Shown here: positions 29,701 to 44,700 of the stretch, piece by piece | Layout: every line of letters starts with the position of its first letter | How positions within the stretch are numbered: position 1 is the stretch's first letter | Assembly (NCBI GenBank): GCA_030867875.1 | Contig: JAOWCC010000277.1 | Location: forward strand, 1 to 64,000 | From: Actinernus sp. WN-2022 | Lineage: Eukaryota; Cnidaria; Anthozoa; Actiniaria; Actinernidae | DNA length: 64,000 nt | Direction of reading: 5' to 3' | The notes under the pieces: model-generated | Databases searched by the model: none | What the model was told of the DNA's origin: nothing | Seen by the model: the letters and a program-made list of their open reading frames with translations, nothing else | Made by a program: the position numbers and the translations under genes

Positions 29701-32700
29701 GAAGAGTTATAGGCACTTTAAGTGATCATTCCAAGCAATGTTGTGAAGAATAACATTACTTGCAATGCATTATTACTTTTAATTCATACTTTCATTATAA
29801 TGGTAGTTTAAGGGTAATACATAAATTTATTATGGATCCAAAACATCAATGTGTGGTAATTAAGTTCACAACAGCCAAAGATAGCATTTATAGGGTGATA
29901 AATACAAACCTCTCAATTGCCATTAAAAGAAACCATACAAAGTTCAAAAGTGGGTTTTGGAATGGTGGTCCTTTTCCAGAGAAATCTGGGTGCTGGTTTG
30001 TGTACTTGAAGAAGACAATACTTGCAGTTGATGCGTTTGGTAGGCACAGGAATCTAACAAGAAAACAAACAGAATTGAAGGGCTGTGTGCAAAAAGGGCA
30101 TATTGTAAGTGACTCCTGATCATATTCTAAATTATCCCTTATGTTTGACGGGAAATGAACTGTTTGAAAAATTGTAAAAATGGATATAAATGCTGTGAAT
30201 GAACTGTAACTTACTATTAATGCCAAAATAACTAAACTGTTGGCAGCCCCCAAATAATGATCAATCATTGGACTACTTTCATGATGAATAGTCCTCTTTA
30301 CAGTTCCAATGTGGCGCTGGAACAGTAACTGTGCAAGTTACATGAGAACGAGGCTGGCGTTGACCCAAGCAAGATGGAGGAGTCTATAAATAGCAGTGAG
30401 AATGAGAGCTATTCTAACAACCAAAAGCGGCAGTGTTTCCCTTTCTTCTTACTGAGCAGGAGTCAGTTATAAACTGCCTAAATTAAGGGGGCATAATATT
30501 TTTCTTAATGGCCAGGTGGGAACAGAAAATCAAATTAATTAGTGTAACATTTTTCGCATATTGCGATTGGTTGGTTAAAAATTAAATAGTTGGCGAGGTT
30601 TTCCCTAAGACCTTGTGTCCATGAATTTGTCAGTACATAGTGAGGGGTTGGGATATGAATTTGTTGGGTCAACAATTCCGCTACACCTCCCAGTGGTAAT
30701 CAATAATATAATATGCTCCTTGGCTCCAGGAACGACTGTGCCAATGCCACCAATTTGGGGAAATCGCATTCAAAATGGCTGCTATGAGAAAGTTTAGCTG
30801 AGTTTGTTTGGGCTTCACGTTGCATGTACATGGAGCTGTGATGTTACCATTTTATATGCATACAGATAATTATTGTACTGTGTGCTGCATGCATGTAAGT
30901 TTGAGCTCGATTTGACGCAAATTTCTTGGTAAAATTAATTATTATTTATTTTGTCATTTTGTGGAGCTTGTTGTGATTGCTGGAATTGATTTTCAAGATG
31001 AACTTGCCACCCTTTACATTAATTATTAAGGGGGATTTTTTTTATATTCAAACTTTATTTTTACAATTTCATATATTACGGTACACTGTCTGATAACACA
31101 GAAACTACGTTTGGGCTCCCTGTGATATTGAGTGAATCAATAGAAACTTTAAAAACGGTTGATCATTATTTTGGAGCTTCCAAGAGTTAGTGATTTAACT
31201 TGTTTTCACAAAACACACCAAGCGACGGTGAACCACGCCGATGTTTGCACTGCATTTCACTCGACCACATTTTCCTGCTCCCACCTCCAATTGCATGCTG
31301 GGTAATGGACAAAAAAATCACGAAGGGTTCCCCCCTCTGGGACTCCGGTAGGGTAGCCCCTACAACCAAGAGCGGTGATTTGGACTCAAGCCTTTGCTTT
31401 AAAGTGACAAAAACACATCCTAATAGGTTGAGCAGGGGTAAAAGACTGCCAACTGCAGGATTCCAAGGATTTCATTGATTTCATTGATTTCAAAGCACAA
31501 ACACAACGGAAAAACTCTGTGAAATCCCCTCACAAAGCCTACTAGAAGCAAACCAAGTACTTTTCAGCCATCCTCAGACTTAATGATGTCTTCAAGCTCT
31601 CTGACAGTGGCATATTTATCCAAAATTAGAGCACATTTCATTAGAAACCCTACCGAAGCAGCCATACCTACCGTCAACGAGTGAACAGAATTCTCCCAAA
31701 TGGCATTGTGGGAAAAGTTTGAGCCCTCAGCTTAAAAAGTCAGCAGTATTTAACTAGCCCGGGCAAGCTAAACTTGAACTGAGGGGGGAGAGTTGAGTTA
31801 GCACTCAGGATTTCACCAATTGAGCTCACACACGATCGGACGACAAAGAGTTAAGCAGTATTTATTTATTTTTAAAGAAAAAAATATTATTATCATTTGG
31901 TAGTTATTATTTTGTTGTTGATTGTGCCTGGCCAGTTCTTTATTTACAGTATTTTTAGTGACTAAGGAACTATATGACTTGTGTATATAATTATGTAAAC
32001 ATACATGTATGTGTAAATTAAAATACTTACTGTAAAACAGTTTGAGTTACAAACAAATCTTGTTCCCTGGGGTAGCCACTAGCAGTAGCAAATTCTAGTA
32101 GCATTGTCGCACACTGGAATCCATCATGCGTATACAGAAAATGGTACCGAGATTCTCCATAATTTTTCTCTAAGGAAATAATTTTTAATACAATTACTCA
32201 GAATCATCAAAAGAATACAAATTATGGTGTCAACTTTAATGATTCCTTGCTTCCCTTTTTTCATAATTGTGCCTTATTTCCAACATTCAAATTGTTTTCA
32301 ATAATTATGGTTTGAGATTTATGAGAAAAACAGCTAAAAACTAAATGTTGATCTTTCCTACTTTCTATGCAATTTTCTAAAACTGAACATAATATTATTA
32401 TGAAGATACATGAATTGTATGAATTTTCATATTAAATACAATAAACATATAGCCTGGCCCATTGCATCCGAACTGAACCCAGGCCCAGTTAAGTCTGTCT
32501 GCATAACAGCGACCAAAAGCTTGTTCCGACCCCCAGCATGGTTGCAGGATTATTCATAATCGATTCTGATTGGCTTTTAATAATGCTCATTCTTACACGT
32601 CTTCTTGTTGGCCATTCAGCCGTCACCAGCCTTGTGTGACTTTATAATTGCAGCTAATTTGCAGTTCAATATGTCAGGGGCAAGGCAGGGTTGAAACTGT

Positions 32701-35700
32701 TATTTGTATGAGACTTAGTTGAATGTTCACTTCAGTTGGGAACTCTAGTCCTCAACGAGCTCTCATCATTTACCTGTGCTTTATTACTTTCGGAGATACA
32801 TGTACATGTAGTTCAGTTTATTTAAATTTTGGATTAGCACACAAATACACAAACAAATCTCCCATGCAGCTTGGAAAGATCTACATGTATAGTCTGCATC
32901 ACATCTAAACTCATCTCCAGTGAATTGCTCCTGTTCTACAAATCTCCATTTCAAACTGATATTGTACAGATATCAGTGCTCTTCTCGAAGTGTAAAGCCG
33001 CCATGCATTGAAATGTAAATTAACTGCAAGAGGCTATTGACAGTCGAATGGCCAACCAGAAGACGTGTAAGAATGAGCCATTAGTAAAAGCAAATCAATA
33101 ATCCTGCAACCACACTGGGGGTCGGAACAAGCTTTTGGTTGCTGTTATGCAGACATACTTAACTGGGGTTCAGTTCAGATGCAACACAGGCTAAATAAAC
33201 AGGGTGACAAAATGCACACTCTGATTCAATGCTCATTAGCCATGATCTAGCTATTAATAGAAGTACAGATCGCTGCATACAGCTGTATATGACATCATAC
33301 GGTTGTGCTCTAGTTTGTTGGGAAAGTTCACTAATAATTTATTATTGACAGTATAAAAAATAAATATATTTCATTTTGTCATAGGGCGATCTGTCTCCTT
33401 TATAATAATAATTATTATAGATGCACAGATGATATAAAAACAGTCATGAAGAGAACATCAGTATTATGCCACTGACTGCATCTTGTGATACACTTCTTTG
33501 TTCTCTTCATGTTGTGATGTCATCTGTACATCTATTAGAGGACAGATACATGTACACAACAAAATGGCATCTATTTGTTAATTAATACTATAAAATCATT
33601 AATAATTCATGAAGCAAAAACAAAGGAAATCACTGAGCGATAAGTGATCTGTAAATCTGGTAAGTTTGTAAATCCCATAAAGCATGACCACTCATTCTGC
33701 ATCTAGATCTATTACATGCAATATGGTCACTCAGAAAACACATTAAAACTGAATAAATTTGCAATAATTATATTCTATAAACATTAAACAATGAATACCT
33801 TGCCAATATAAACGAGCACACATATGATGAAGATCAGAGTTGCCAAATTTTTGAGAGGGATCATCGTCAACTGTCCACCTGAGCGACAAAATGAAAGAAA
33901 TTAATATATTTAAAATTATTCTGCTTGCTGTTTATAGGTGAAAATAATAGAGTTGCTCCAATAATGTCAGTGTTTTGAGGTCAGCTACATGTACATGTAG
34001 AAACATGACACTGATCTAAATAATTTTATATATTATAAAAAGGGAGGACTTCAGATATGGACTACTATTGTGGCCAATGTATTACCACACTAAAACTATA
34101 CTAAAAGCTTAATTTCAACCCTTTTTTAAACAACTTATTAATTACAACTTTACTATAGTCACCAATTGATATATAATAATGAAGAATTATAAAACCATAA
34201 TCTACCTACCTTTTTAATGAAAAAAATATATTACAATAAGAAGATTTGAGAAAAAAACAGAAAATGCTTCCACAAAAAGCCTTTCATTTGGCTAATAATT
34301 TATGATCTAATTAATTATCAAAGTGCAAGTACATGATTGTACAAATGTAGTACCATATACAGCATGAATTCTGTTTGCCCGAAATTCTATTTCTAATATA
34401 ATTATTATTATTTCAGTTGTCTTAATTAGTTTTCTTCAAGAGGCTGGAGCAGCAGTTCAACTAGAATAAAAGTTACCCAAATTGTGGGATTGATGTGATG
34501 TCACAATATTGACAGCTATTAGTACATGTATAAGGGATTTTATTGTAGTACAGTAGTTTTCTCTTGGGAGGGAGTTGATTCATCTTATGATGTCACAGGA
34601 TCCACAACTACATGTAGTAACCAAAATTAGGGATTAAATGTCAGAATTTTTACGAAATCTGCAAGATTAGGTAATACCGTTTTGTGAGAAACAAACACAA
34701 TAGTACAATATTATTTTTTTTAATTCTTTTTTTTTTACATGAATTACTTGCATGCACTTTAATGTGTTCCCACACATTTGCAGTATCAAAAAACATTCCC
34801 CAACTTTTCACTGACCAAGAAGTGTTTTTCACTGACCTACTTGTAGCTCCAGTGGACTTCCAATTAAAAACAAAATCAGTTGTTATTTTGAGACAGAAAC
34901 ATTGAACAAAACAGCCCAAAGAAATACAAATATGTACATATATGTGAAGCCTGAAAATAAAAATTCCCTGACTTTTCCTTGAAATTTGGGATTTCCCTGA
35001 CCAATCCTAAATATTTCCCTGACAATTCCCTGACCTTGAAATATATTTGTTTTTCCCTGAATGTGGGAACCATGTACTATTTACAATTATATGAGTGGCA
35101 ATGTTGTATCGCATATACAATGGCAAGCCGCTTCGGTGAGCCATTGCATATCCAATACAACATTCGTGGTAATGTAATGTTGTAATGTACTTACGATATG
35201 CACCACATAAAGTTTTAAACTTTGATTTCTCTCACCTTGCTATCGATGTGGGATGGGTTTCTCACAAAAACATGTCCCACATTGAAGAGACAGTGTGTAT
35301 GCAATAAGAGAGCAGATGTACTTTGTCATTTCACCCGGCCCAGGATAGGGGAAGTCAGTGATCGGTTGTGAGACCTCCTCATACTAATGCTAGCATATTA
35401 GTATCCTGTATCATTCCATCCAGGATTCTAGTTGGCTTATAGTTAGTACTCTGTATGGTTATATACAATGTAGCTGTATTAACTTTTAATTGAAGGGCTG
35501 TGTGTAAAATGGGGATTTATAAGTGCCAATTTGACATTAGTGAGTTACACTCTGCTCTTATTTAGTACATTCAATTTTCGTTTTATGAACTCAAGTTAAA
35601 TTTTACATAGATCATGACGATTCTTGTATGTGAAAATGGTGATAATAGAAACAACTCAAGATTTGAAAAAAAAAGTGTTTTCTTTCAATTAGGGTTATTA

Positions 35701-38700
35701 TGGTGCCCAAGCTGTTGACCCCAGGTTCGATTCCCAGCTGTTGCATCACAATTTTTTTTTTGTTTCTCTGCTCAAAATTTCCTTAATAACATTCAATTTG
35801 TCTATTTCACAACAATATTCTTTGAAAACAACAACAAAAATCATTATAAATAACCTTAATAGCGAAATACATGTTTATATAATTTATGTTTTATTTTTTG
35901 GATTCACTAATATGACACATATGAAGTGCAAATATTGGGTAAAAACTATTGAAACTTTGCATATGTATGGCACTATGGAAAATACACATCATTGTGCAAA
36001 TTATGGCATTGCCATGGAAACACTCATGGCCCACACATCTTTCACCTTGAACATAAAATTCCATTTTTTTTCCTTGCTATAAAAAATAAGTTGCTTAAAC
36101 TACTCACAATACAATGCCTACATTGTTCCAAATCTTATTTTCGATCCACACCAAAAAAAATGTGTTTGACAAAGGAAGGGAAGTTTGTGTTATTTGTAGA
36201 GGAAGCCTGGGGCCAGTGTTTCCATGGCAACAATATAATTTGTACAATGATGTGCATTTTCCAAAGTACCACATACATGTATGTGCAAAGTTTCAATTAT
36301 AGTTTTTACCCAATACTTGCAGAGATGTTCTTCATTTTGTGATTTGTCTCCAAGGCTGTGCAACCAACATGATGTCATTGGTCATCTCATTTGCATATTA
36401 CAAAAACTTGAATATCTCTGTAACGAGATGAGATGTTGACAAACGGAAAATTTCATTATTCCTCATTTTGAAAGCATCTTAAAATTAGATCAGCTTAATT
36501 TTCGCTTTTCGCTTAGTAGTACTGGTATAGTTGATTATGGGTACAATGTAGCACTGTGAGGAGATAGGAGAGGGGTAAGGGGAAGGAAATGATAAGGGTA
36601 GAGGAAGGAAAGCAGTGGGGGTGGGTGAATTTATTTTTAGTACATAAAAATGACCTACATGTAGGTAAAAAAAACCTACAATGCAAGACAAAATGACTTG
36701 AGACACTGCTCACTTTTAGAGACCATTCTTTAAATAAACCCTCTCTCCCCCCTTCAATGTTGGTTTAGGTGCACATTTGAAATTCATTCATTACCAACAT
36801 TGAAAGGGGAAGGGGGGTTTGCAAAGCTTCAGCTGTCTTATTTTTGTGTCCAGTATTTTTTTCTTCTCATATAATAACTATTTTGTTGAGCCTGTCTCAA
36901 CAATTACGTATGTGATTGTCTGAGGGCTAATTTGAGGAATCTGCTGTTAGAATGTCGAGAAGTAAAATAATTCTAGCCAAACTTGGCAGGTTCTTTTATT
37001 ATTGGAATGTACATCTTGTGCTGTGATGAAGTCCATTGCTGCTTAATGATGTCAGAATGACGTCACGAAGATAAAACCATATGCTGCATTGAATGTAAAT
37101 GACAGTAGAGAGCTAAAGTGTTTTGTTAAAAGCAGTAAAAAAAATTTTTTTTAAGCAGTGAATGAAAAGGACAGTAATGTACGATTTGTTTTGTTGAAAA
37201 ATGACGTAAAAAGATGATTTCATCAATATTGGAGACTGTTTTAGCAGTTTTTCCAACATTTCAAGACACGGTTCATCACCTTGTGATGTCAGAATGAGGT
37301 CATAACTTCCTCTGATTGCTAAGCCAATAGCGTCATTGGAACGAGCATCCAAAGTAGTTTTAAGATGTCATGATTTAACACAGTTTTAAGGAAAATTATG
37401 AAAAATAACAACGATTTCTGTAGTATTGGGGCTTGTTTTAATGGTTCACCGTTCTGTGACGTCAGAATGACGTCATAACCTCCTCAGTCTGATGTTTTTT
37501 TTATTCCTCAACCTAATACTGAATCTTTAAAAAAAAGTTTCAGTTATGGTGCTGAAGTGTGGAACAATTTACCAGAAAACCCACGTCAAATTGAGTCCCT
37601 TGTCTCCTTTAAAAATCAGATCAATCTTATAATCAAGAGAAACATATCTGTTTTCATCATACATGTACATGTACTTGTGATGCGACTGGATGAAACATTC
37701 TAGTTGCAAAACGAAAAATTCTAGTTGCATTAGCGACCGTATTGGCCACAATTTCCAGCCCTGCCATGCAGGTTGGAAAAACAATAACCTAGGTTGACAA
37801 AAATGATCTGAACATACATGTAAGACCTGACTAACATATAATTGAAGGGCTGTGTGCAAAAAGGGCTTTAGTGACTCTTGATCACATTCTAAATTCTCCT
37901 TCAATTTCTTTGTTTTCTAAGGGAGAATTTAGAACGTGATCAAGAATTACTTACGCCCTTTTTGTACACAGCCCTTCAATTATACCCATTATACTCTGTT
38001 TTAGAACTACAAGATTATTTACTGAAAAGGTGAGTCAAACATGAGTTAACAATGTTTGTGGTGATTCTTGTGGATTTACAAGCCTTCCATTAAGGTCCAT
38101 TATTGATTTTTTTGTTTATTGTTGCCTGATATGTTCAGTCCAGCTTTACTCTTTTGTTAATTTTTTTTCTTCAAATTTGAATACATTTATTTAGCCCTAA
38201 TTTCTAATTAAAAGTTTGCTTCATACTAGACAAAGTGCACTTCACAAAGGAACATTGTTTAAGTATTTAAAAGTTCTCACAAAGGTCTTCACTTATTAGC
38301 TTGATGATTCGAAAAACAGAGTTACATGTATTACACAGAAAATTCAGTTGCTCACTATCTTTCCAAAATCCTTGCATGTTTCGAGCTCTTCCCATAGCTA
38401 TAAATACAGATACAACGTGATTTGCCTTGAATTATGGGTACAGAACAAACTTTTCAACAGCAAGCATCTACTGACAGTGACTGTATGGAGTTCCCTCTCA
38501 AGATATTAGTCTTCAGGCAAAACATAAACAAGGCCCAACACGACTATCATTGAAAAGCTCAGACCATGAAACTTACTGACTCAACAAAATCAACAGTTTC
38601 AACTGTGCCGAAGACACAACTCTGTGTAAATCTCCAGTGATAACAAATTATAGTCCAAGGTGAAAGAGAAAGAATCCTTCTTCAAACCTTATTTTATCTA

Positions 38701-41700
38701 TGGAAAGCATTTTCTCACTGAAACTTAAAACAATTAACAGCATGCATGCACACACTCTTTCAAATAGTCTTCTTACCCACCCCCCTCGAAATAACAAACA
38801 ATAACACATAAATTTTCTATAGAAACGGCTTGATTACTTCCTTGTTTTGAGCTGTCATAAATTCCTCTTTCATCTGAAAGGCTCTCTTAACTAGCAAGAA
38901 GAGAAAATGTGGGTTTTATACCTACAATTATTAAAGGCAAAGTTAATTTTTCGAGTTTTTGAAATTGTCACTTCAATGCCCCTTTTTCACACAGCACTTC
39001 AATTATTAATTGGCTTCTTATTAACTCTCCTGTTCTGATTTAATTTAATTAATACAAAATAATACAACAAAGGCATACCTTAGTGCACTTCTTATAAATT
39101 CCTGTCTATCCACAAATGCATCGGGTTCAAATAGTTTGAAAACACTAATAACTTTCTGTAGAGAGTCATTGTCTACTCGTTTCTTGGAAGTCTTGAAGCA
39201 TTCTAGCATAAGCATTGCAAGATCGTTACCACTTCCAGTCTTTAAAGGAAGAGAGAATCACACATAAGGTACGTGAATTAAAGTAACAAACCAATAATCC
39301 AATGGTTTTCCAATTGCCTGCATAGTGCATTTTTTTCCAGATTGATATAAGTAAGTACATGTAAGTGACTTTATTTAAAGTGCTTATGAGCCCTAGACAA
39401 AAATCATTTATTTGGGTGTAGTAAAGTATTTTACATCTAATGTTCAACCATTTTGGGGTGATTTATGGTTGTGATATTGCTTTAAAATGCATTACAAATC
39501 CTTGAAGTCAAATTATGCTAATGACCTGAACATGATTTACCGTAAGTGATACATTTTAACATTGAATATACATGTGTATTTTTCAGTTGTTTTTAAGGTG
39601 TCAGACATTACATTTTTGATCTTAAGTTTGCAATATTATTGAAATATCTTTTAATAAGTGGTGTTGACATAAAAACGGAGCAAAACAAACTAAAAAGTAA
39701 CTTTTGACTTACGGTAAATGACGTCATTGAAATTTGATTCCTTTATAAAAACGAAAATGGCTAAATGCTAAGAATTTTTTTCAATGCCAGTCATTTTGTT
39801 TTCCACTTTGACCTTTAAATCAATGATAACTGGCAAGGGCACTTTAAGTGTCAATGTATTTAGCTTTGCAGCTACATGTAATTGGGGACTAGCCTTACAA
39901 TGATTAATAAAATGTAACCACAATCTAAGACTCCTTGTTATAACTGAACGTAGGGTTGGGTGGGTGGGGTCAAGATGGCGGGCAGCAAGAAAAGCAACTC
40001 ACTTCACTACAACTCACATGACTTGAAAACCCCTCGGGCCCAGGCTGCAGTGGAGTCGGTTAGAAAACATTGTCCACTTATTTATACTGTAGTTCCTCAG
40101 CCAGTGGAAATTGCATTTTGGTAATAATAATAATTATAATAATAGGCCATATTTATATATTAAGTGCCATATACCACAGTCTCATGACGCTTTACATGTA
40201 CATATGTATCCTGTCAGTGAATTTTTCGGACTGCTAATCACGGCGCCAATGGCTGCCACACAGTTTATAATGTTGGTACACTAATAAAGGCCCACCAAAA
40301 TATGTTTGACATGAAAAATGACCAGCCTTATTAGGTGGTTAGCTGACTAATAATCTCTATTTATTGCATCAGTGATCGTGCGTGGAGACTCAATCAGTCG
40401 TATTGTACTTCTGGTAAAATAGAGCAGATTTCGTATGAGTGGGACAAACTACATGTGCGGCATGTCAGTTACCATGCTGTAACCATGTACCGTATTTCTG
40501 TAATTTGATTGGATCAGCAGGACAAAAAAAAAGGGAAACCATTTCAATGTCATGGCATGCCGTACGGTAACCATGCTGTTAAGTCAGTGCTGTATAAGTT
40601 TGTCCCAATCATATGAAATCTGCTCTATCATTGATGGTACTACCAAGGACTGTGTAACATTTTCTATTCAATGATGCATGTATTGCTCTTGTATTACCTG
40701 TTTGTGTTTTAAGAACAGGCAAGCACCATTATGAACCAACTCTATGGCATCTTGGTATTTTTTCTTCTCCATGTATCTGAAAGTACATGTTTACATAAAA
40801 ATTAACCAGCTATAAATAAAATTATTGTACTTCACTGTTACATCATTGCCTACAGTACATGTGTATGATACCGACATTTTGTAACAGTGAAGTACAATAC
40901 AACTCTGAAAACATGATTGCATGCTTCCCAGCACAGCTATACATCCCTCAAATTTTGATCAGTTAATCTTTTACCTGGTACATTGTATCTTACATGTAAG
41001 TTTGCAGACATTCAATATTTCAGAAATTGGCCACAGTATAAAATTGAAAAAAGGACTGGGGCCAAGTTTGTAAAGTTAATCCAATTAACAAATAAACCTC
41101 GCCACAAGAAAGAGCACCTCGGAATTAGTAACAATACCAAGTTTGAGAATGATTTGGTGTATAGAAACTGACTAGCAAGCTTACAAAAAATTGCAAAAAT
41201 AAGAGACATTTGCATGGAAAGAGTCCCTCCAATCCATACAAATGTCTCTTATTTTTGTGATTTTTGAAAGCTCACCACAAGTCATGGTAAATATCCGATA
41301 AAACGACGCCAAATTTGGTACTCTTATTAAAAAATATATTTCAATGTGCTCTTTCTTATGATGGAGTTCATTTCTTAATTAGATTATAATTACAAACTCG
41401 GCCCACTCCTTTTTTCAATTTGGTAGTGGCCAATTCGATTTTACGGAAATTATTTGGCATTGGATTCCCATACAAACACTACTAGATGGTGGAAATTACC
41501 TTGGATTGGTCTATACTGTTCATGGTTTTGAAAAATAATGGTATTATAATTGTACTGTAGTTAATGGTTCAAAATTAGTATTAAAGTTACATAATTGCAG
41601 CGAGCGTAGCGAGCAGCAACACTAAACTCGACGTTACAACACAGGCTGACCACATGCATGTACCTTTTCGCAAGCATACCATTTCCTTGAAAAATATTTT

Positions 41701-44700
41701 GGGTTCATGGTCACCGGTGATCACCATGCTTTGGCGCCCTGGGTCTCAGAGGATATTATTATTATATCCCAGATGTAGCAAACAGCATCCATATTTTCAC
41801 GTTCTGGGTAAGTACCATTTTATCAAATTACCATGTCAAACTCTGCTTTATTCATAGCTGGTATCATCAGGGTTGTGTACCCAGTCTATTAACCAGTTCA
41901 GCAGTGGACCTCTGACACAATCAATACAATGCTTAACGAAGGAGACCGACTGTATCTCGATGCTCTTGGCAATCAACTCTTCCCAGATGCAGAGACTAAC
42001 ACTTACAAATCATCCTTCGGGACAGCAAACAAACCCTTCTGGGTAGCAAACAAATCGGCCAACGTGACACAAACAAATGAAGAATTGTCCCTATCAGAAA
42101 TAACGTTTACCCCATAATTCCTCTTGCTTTTTAGCTTTTTACATTTTTCTAGGACATTTTTTGCAATAAGTGTATATGTTGTACATAGGTAAAATCTGAT
42201 TCAACCTACATTTGTAGGTTACATTGTCAAACATATATATAAATTGCAGGGTTGTGTGCAAAAAGGGCATAAGTAATTCTTGATCAAGTTCTAAATTCTC
42301 CCTTAGACAACAAAGAAATTTAAGGAGAATTTAGAATGTGATCAAGTCACTAATACACCCTTTTTGCACACAGCCCTTCAATATTATTATCACGAGCATC
42401 AGTAGTGAATCGATTATCTGACTCCCCTAGCACAAACCATGTATGACAAAAATACGCTAGAACTCAATGTATTCACCTATTCCTAGGTGGCCCGAGTTAA
42501 GGCCACTCAGGGCCTCTAGTTAATTATTGATCACCTGCTGTTGACGATTATGGTGTTTTTAAATGTAGGGTTAGGGTTTGCATTAATTCACAGGAATATT
42601 TATAATTAAGAAGCATTATTTTTTGAATGTGTTAATTGTTTAGTGATTAGCCCTAAAGAAACCCTGAATTACAGTGCTCGACCTTAGCGGTAGTCCACTA
42701 GTCCTGGACTAGTAAGAAATGCTTCTGGTCAAGTAAAAAATAGAGCCACTAGGCACAGGACTAGTAACTACAGGTATCCTATAATTTGTAATGTTTAATA
42801 AAAGATAAAAACAAAAACATGTTGTCCTGTGATTGTTGTTTGAACGAGTTTCTTTGCAAACATTCCGAAAACAATCGCGAAAAGGCCAAGAAGACTGAAC
42901 AAGGCTGAGGGAGGACTGGGCACTAGTCAGCCCCAGGAGTTCCCGTGAAGTCCGCTATTGCCGCCATCTTTGTTTTGACTTGTTCACTTGTGTGTGTCAT
43001 GAAAGGCTTAGAGATCAGCAAATATTGGCATGCCGGAGTCGCGACTACCAGGAATTTTCTCTGGACTAGTAAATTTTTAGCTCTACTACATGTAGTCCCA
43101 GGACCAGTGATTAAAAAAGTTAAGGTCGAGCAATGAATTAGCTGGCACATGTTGACAGTTAGGGTGTTTTTAAATGTAGGGTTAGGAGTTGGATCAGTTC
43201 GTCATTGATCAGGGACATTATTGAAGAAACATAAATTATTAAGCCTCTGGCTTGGGAGACTTGGAAACAGCTCCCTGTATCTTCGACACAAAATAAACCA
43301 TTTGGTTTGGTTTTTGATTTGAAAACCCCTTGTAACCTGTGCAAAATTATCTATTTAACTGAGGTGTATAATTTTTATAGACTTGTTCTATGAATAATTT
43401 GGGGTTAAAAATGTGGATTTTTATTTTATTTTAAGGTTAAGTTTTTAGAAAGTTTGTATGAGAATTTGAGAAAATCTGCAATCGCTCCGACTTTATTTGT
43501 TGTGAACTACATGAGAATAGAACATGTCATGTACAATATTGTTTAATGTTATTCAATATTTCATCAGTTGTTTTGTTGTTGTGAAGAGGGCAAACATTAT
43601 TTTATAAACTTTGTGTGAGAAATAGTCTATTATTTTGTCTTGGGGAAGTGTGGTTTAACTCTCAAAACGGCAAAGTGAAACACTGCTGATGTTTTTTTGA
43701 TTTATTTCCCTGTGCAATGTAGATCTCATTTATCCAGTTTTGAATGATTTTATGTCCTCAGCTGTGAGCGATACAATGTTAGATATGATTTGCATTTCTT
43801 TTGACTTTCTTATTAGCTCTGTTACTAATAATTTGTCTGTAAAAGTCAGTTGGTTGCCACAGTTCAGCCCAAGCTGAGCCATGTTTCGAGTACCATTTTG
43901 TTAGAAGTGTGCATGTGCACATAAAATTAAAGTGACAGGGAGCTTGGGCTACATTTGTACCTGTGCAGTAACAAATTTGCATAAAAAAGTGAGTAGACCT
44001 TCAACGCATTAGTTTCTGTGGCTAAGCGGTAAAGTTCTGGACTTTCAAGGCAGAGATGTTAAGTGTACAAATGTACCATGACAGTAACTAAAATTAATGT
44101 GGCATGTTAATTAGCAAATTACAAGTTGATGGTATGGGAAGGGGACTTGGGAGGAATCAGAAAAGGGATAGAGGTAAGGTGAGAAACGGGAAAGAGATCA
44201 GCCGGCCCAACTACATTTAGGGAGTCCATGAACTGGGGATCAGTGTTTTTCCACTCCCATTGAATTCTACCATACAGCAAATTAATGTTATAATCTATGA
44301 TTGCATGTTCACACATTTCAATAAAATATCTATACTAATTTACTCGTTGTCTATATTTCCAATATCAATGTTGTGTTATTTTCTGTCCAAAATGCACATT
44401 GTCTAATAAACCAACCCATCAGTCCCTGATTGAGCAAAGGCGAGACTGTGTGAGTTGGGCAAACTAAAAATCTCTCTCTGTGGCTCTATATTGTTTCCAC
44501 TTTGTTTATTTTGTTACGTTTGTTTCATTTTTTAATCGAAAATTATCAACTATTGGTTGCACAAATATTCAAATTTGTCCAACGCACTTGCCATAATCTA
44601 TTATTACTCCTAGTTGATTAAAACTACAGAAACTTGCAAATCATTACTTATATAATCACAGGTAACCCAAGCTTATGATTTGTATGAGCGATTACAAAGA

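Larger units (their letters stand above)
27231..29724. mobile_element. Long-TIR MITE interrupted by two later insertions
   Basis: The outer ends match the intact 536-bp relative at 61,754-62,289: a tgcaatttttatagctatga start and a gttataggcacttta end, in inverted orientation to each other. Here the element has grown to about 2.5 kb. A 1.4-kb DNA element with helicase sequence has entered at 27,390, and a poly(A) retroelement has entered near 29,111. The intact relative serves as an empty site for both events. Confidence 0.75.
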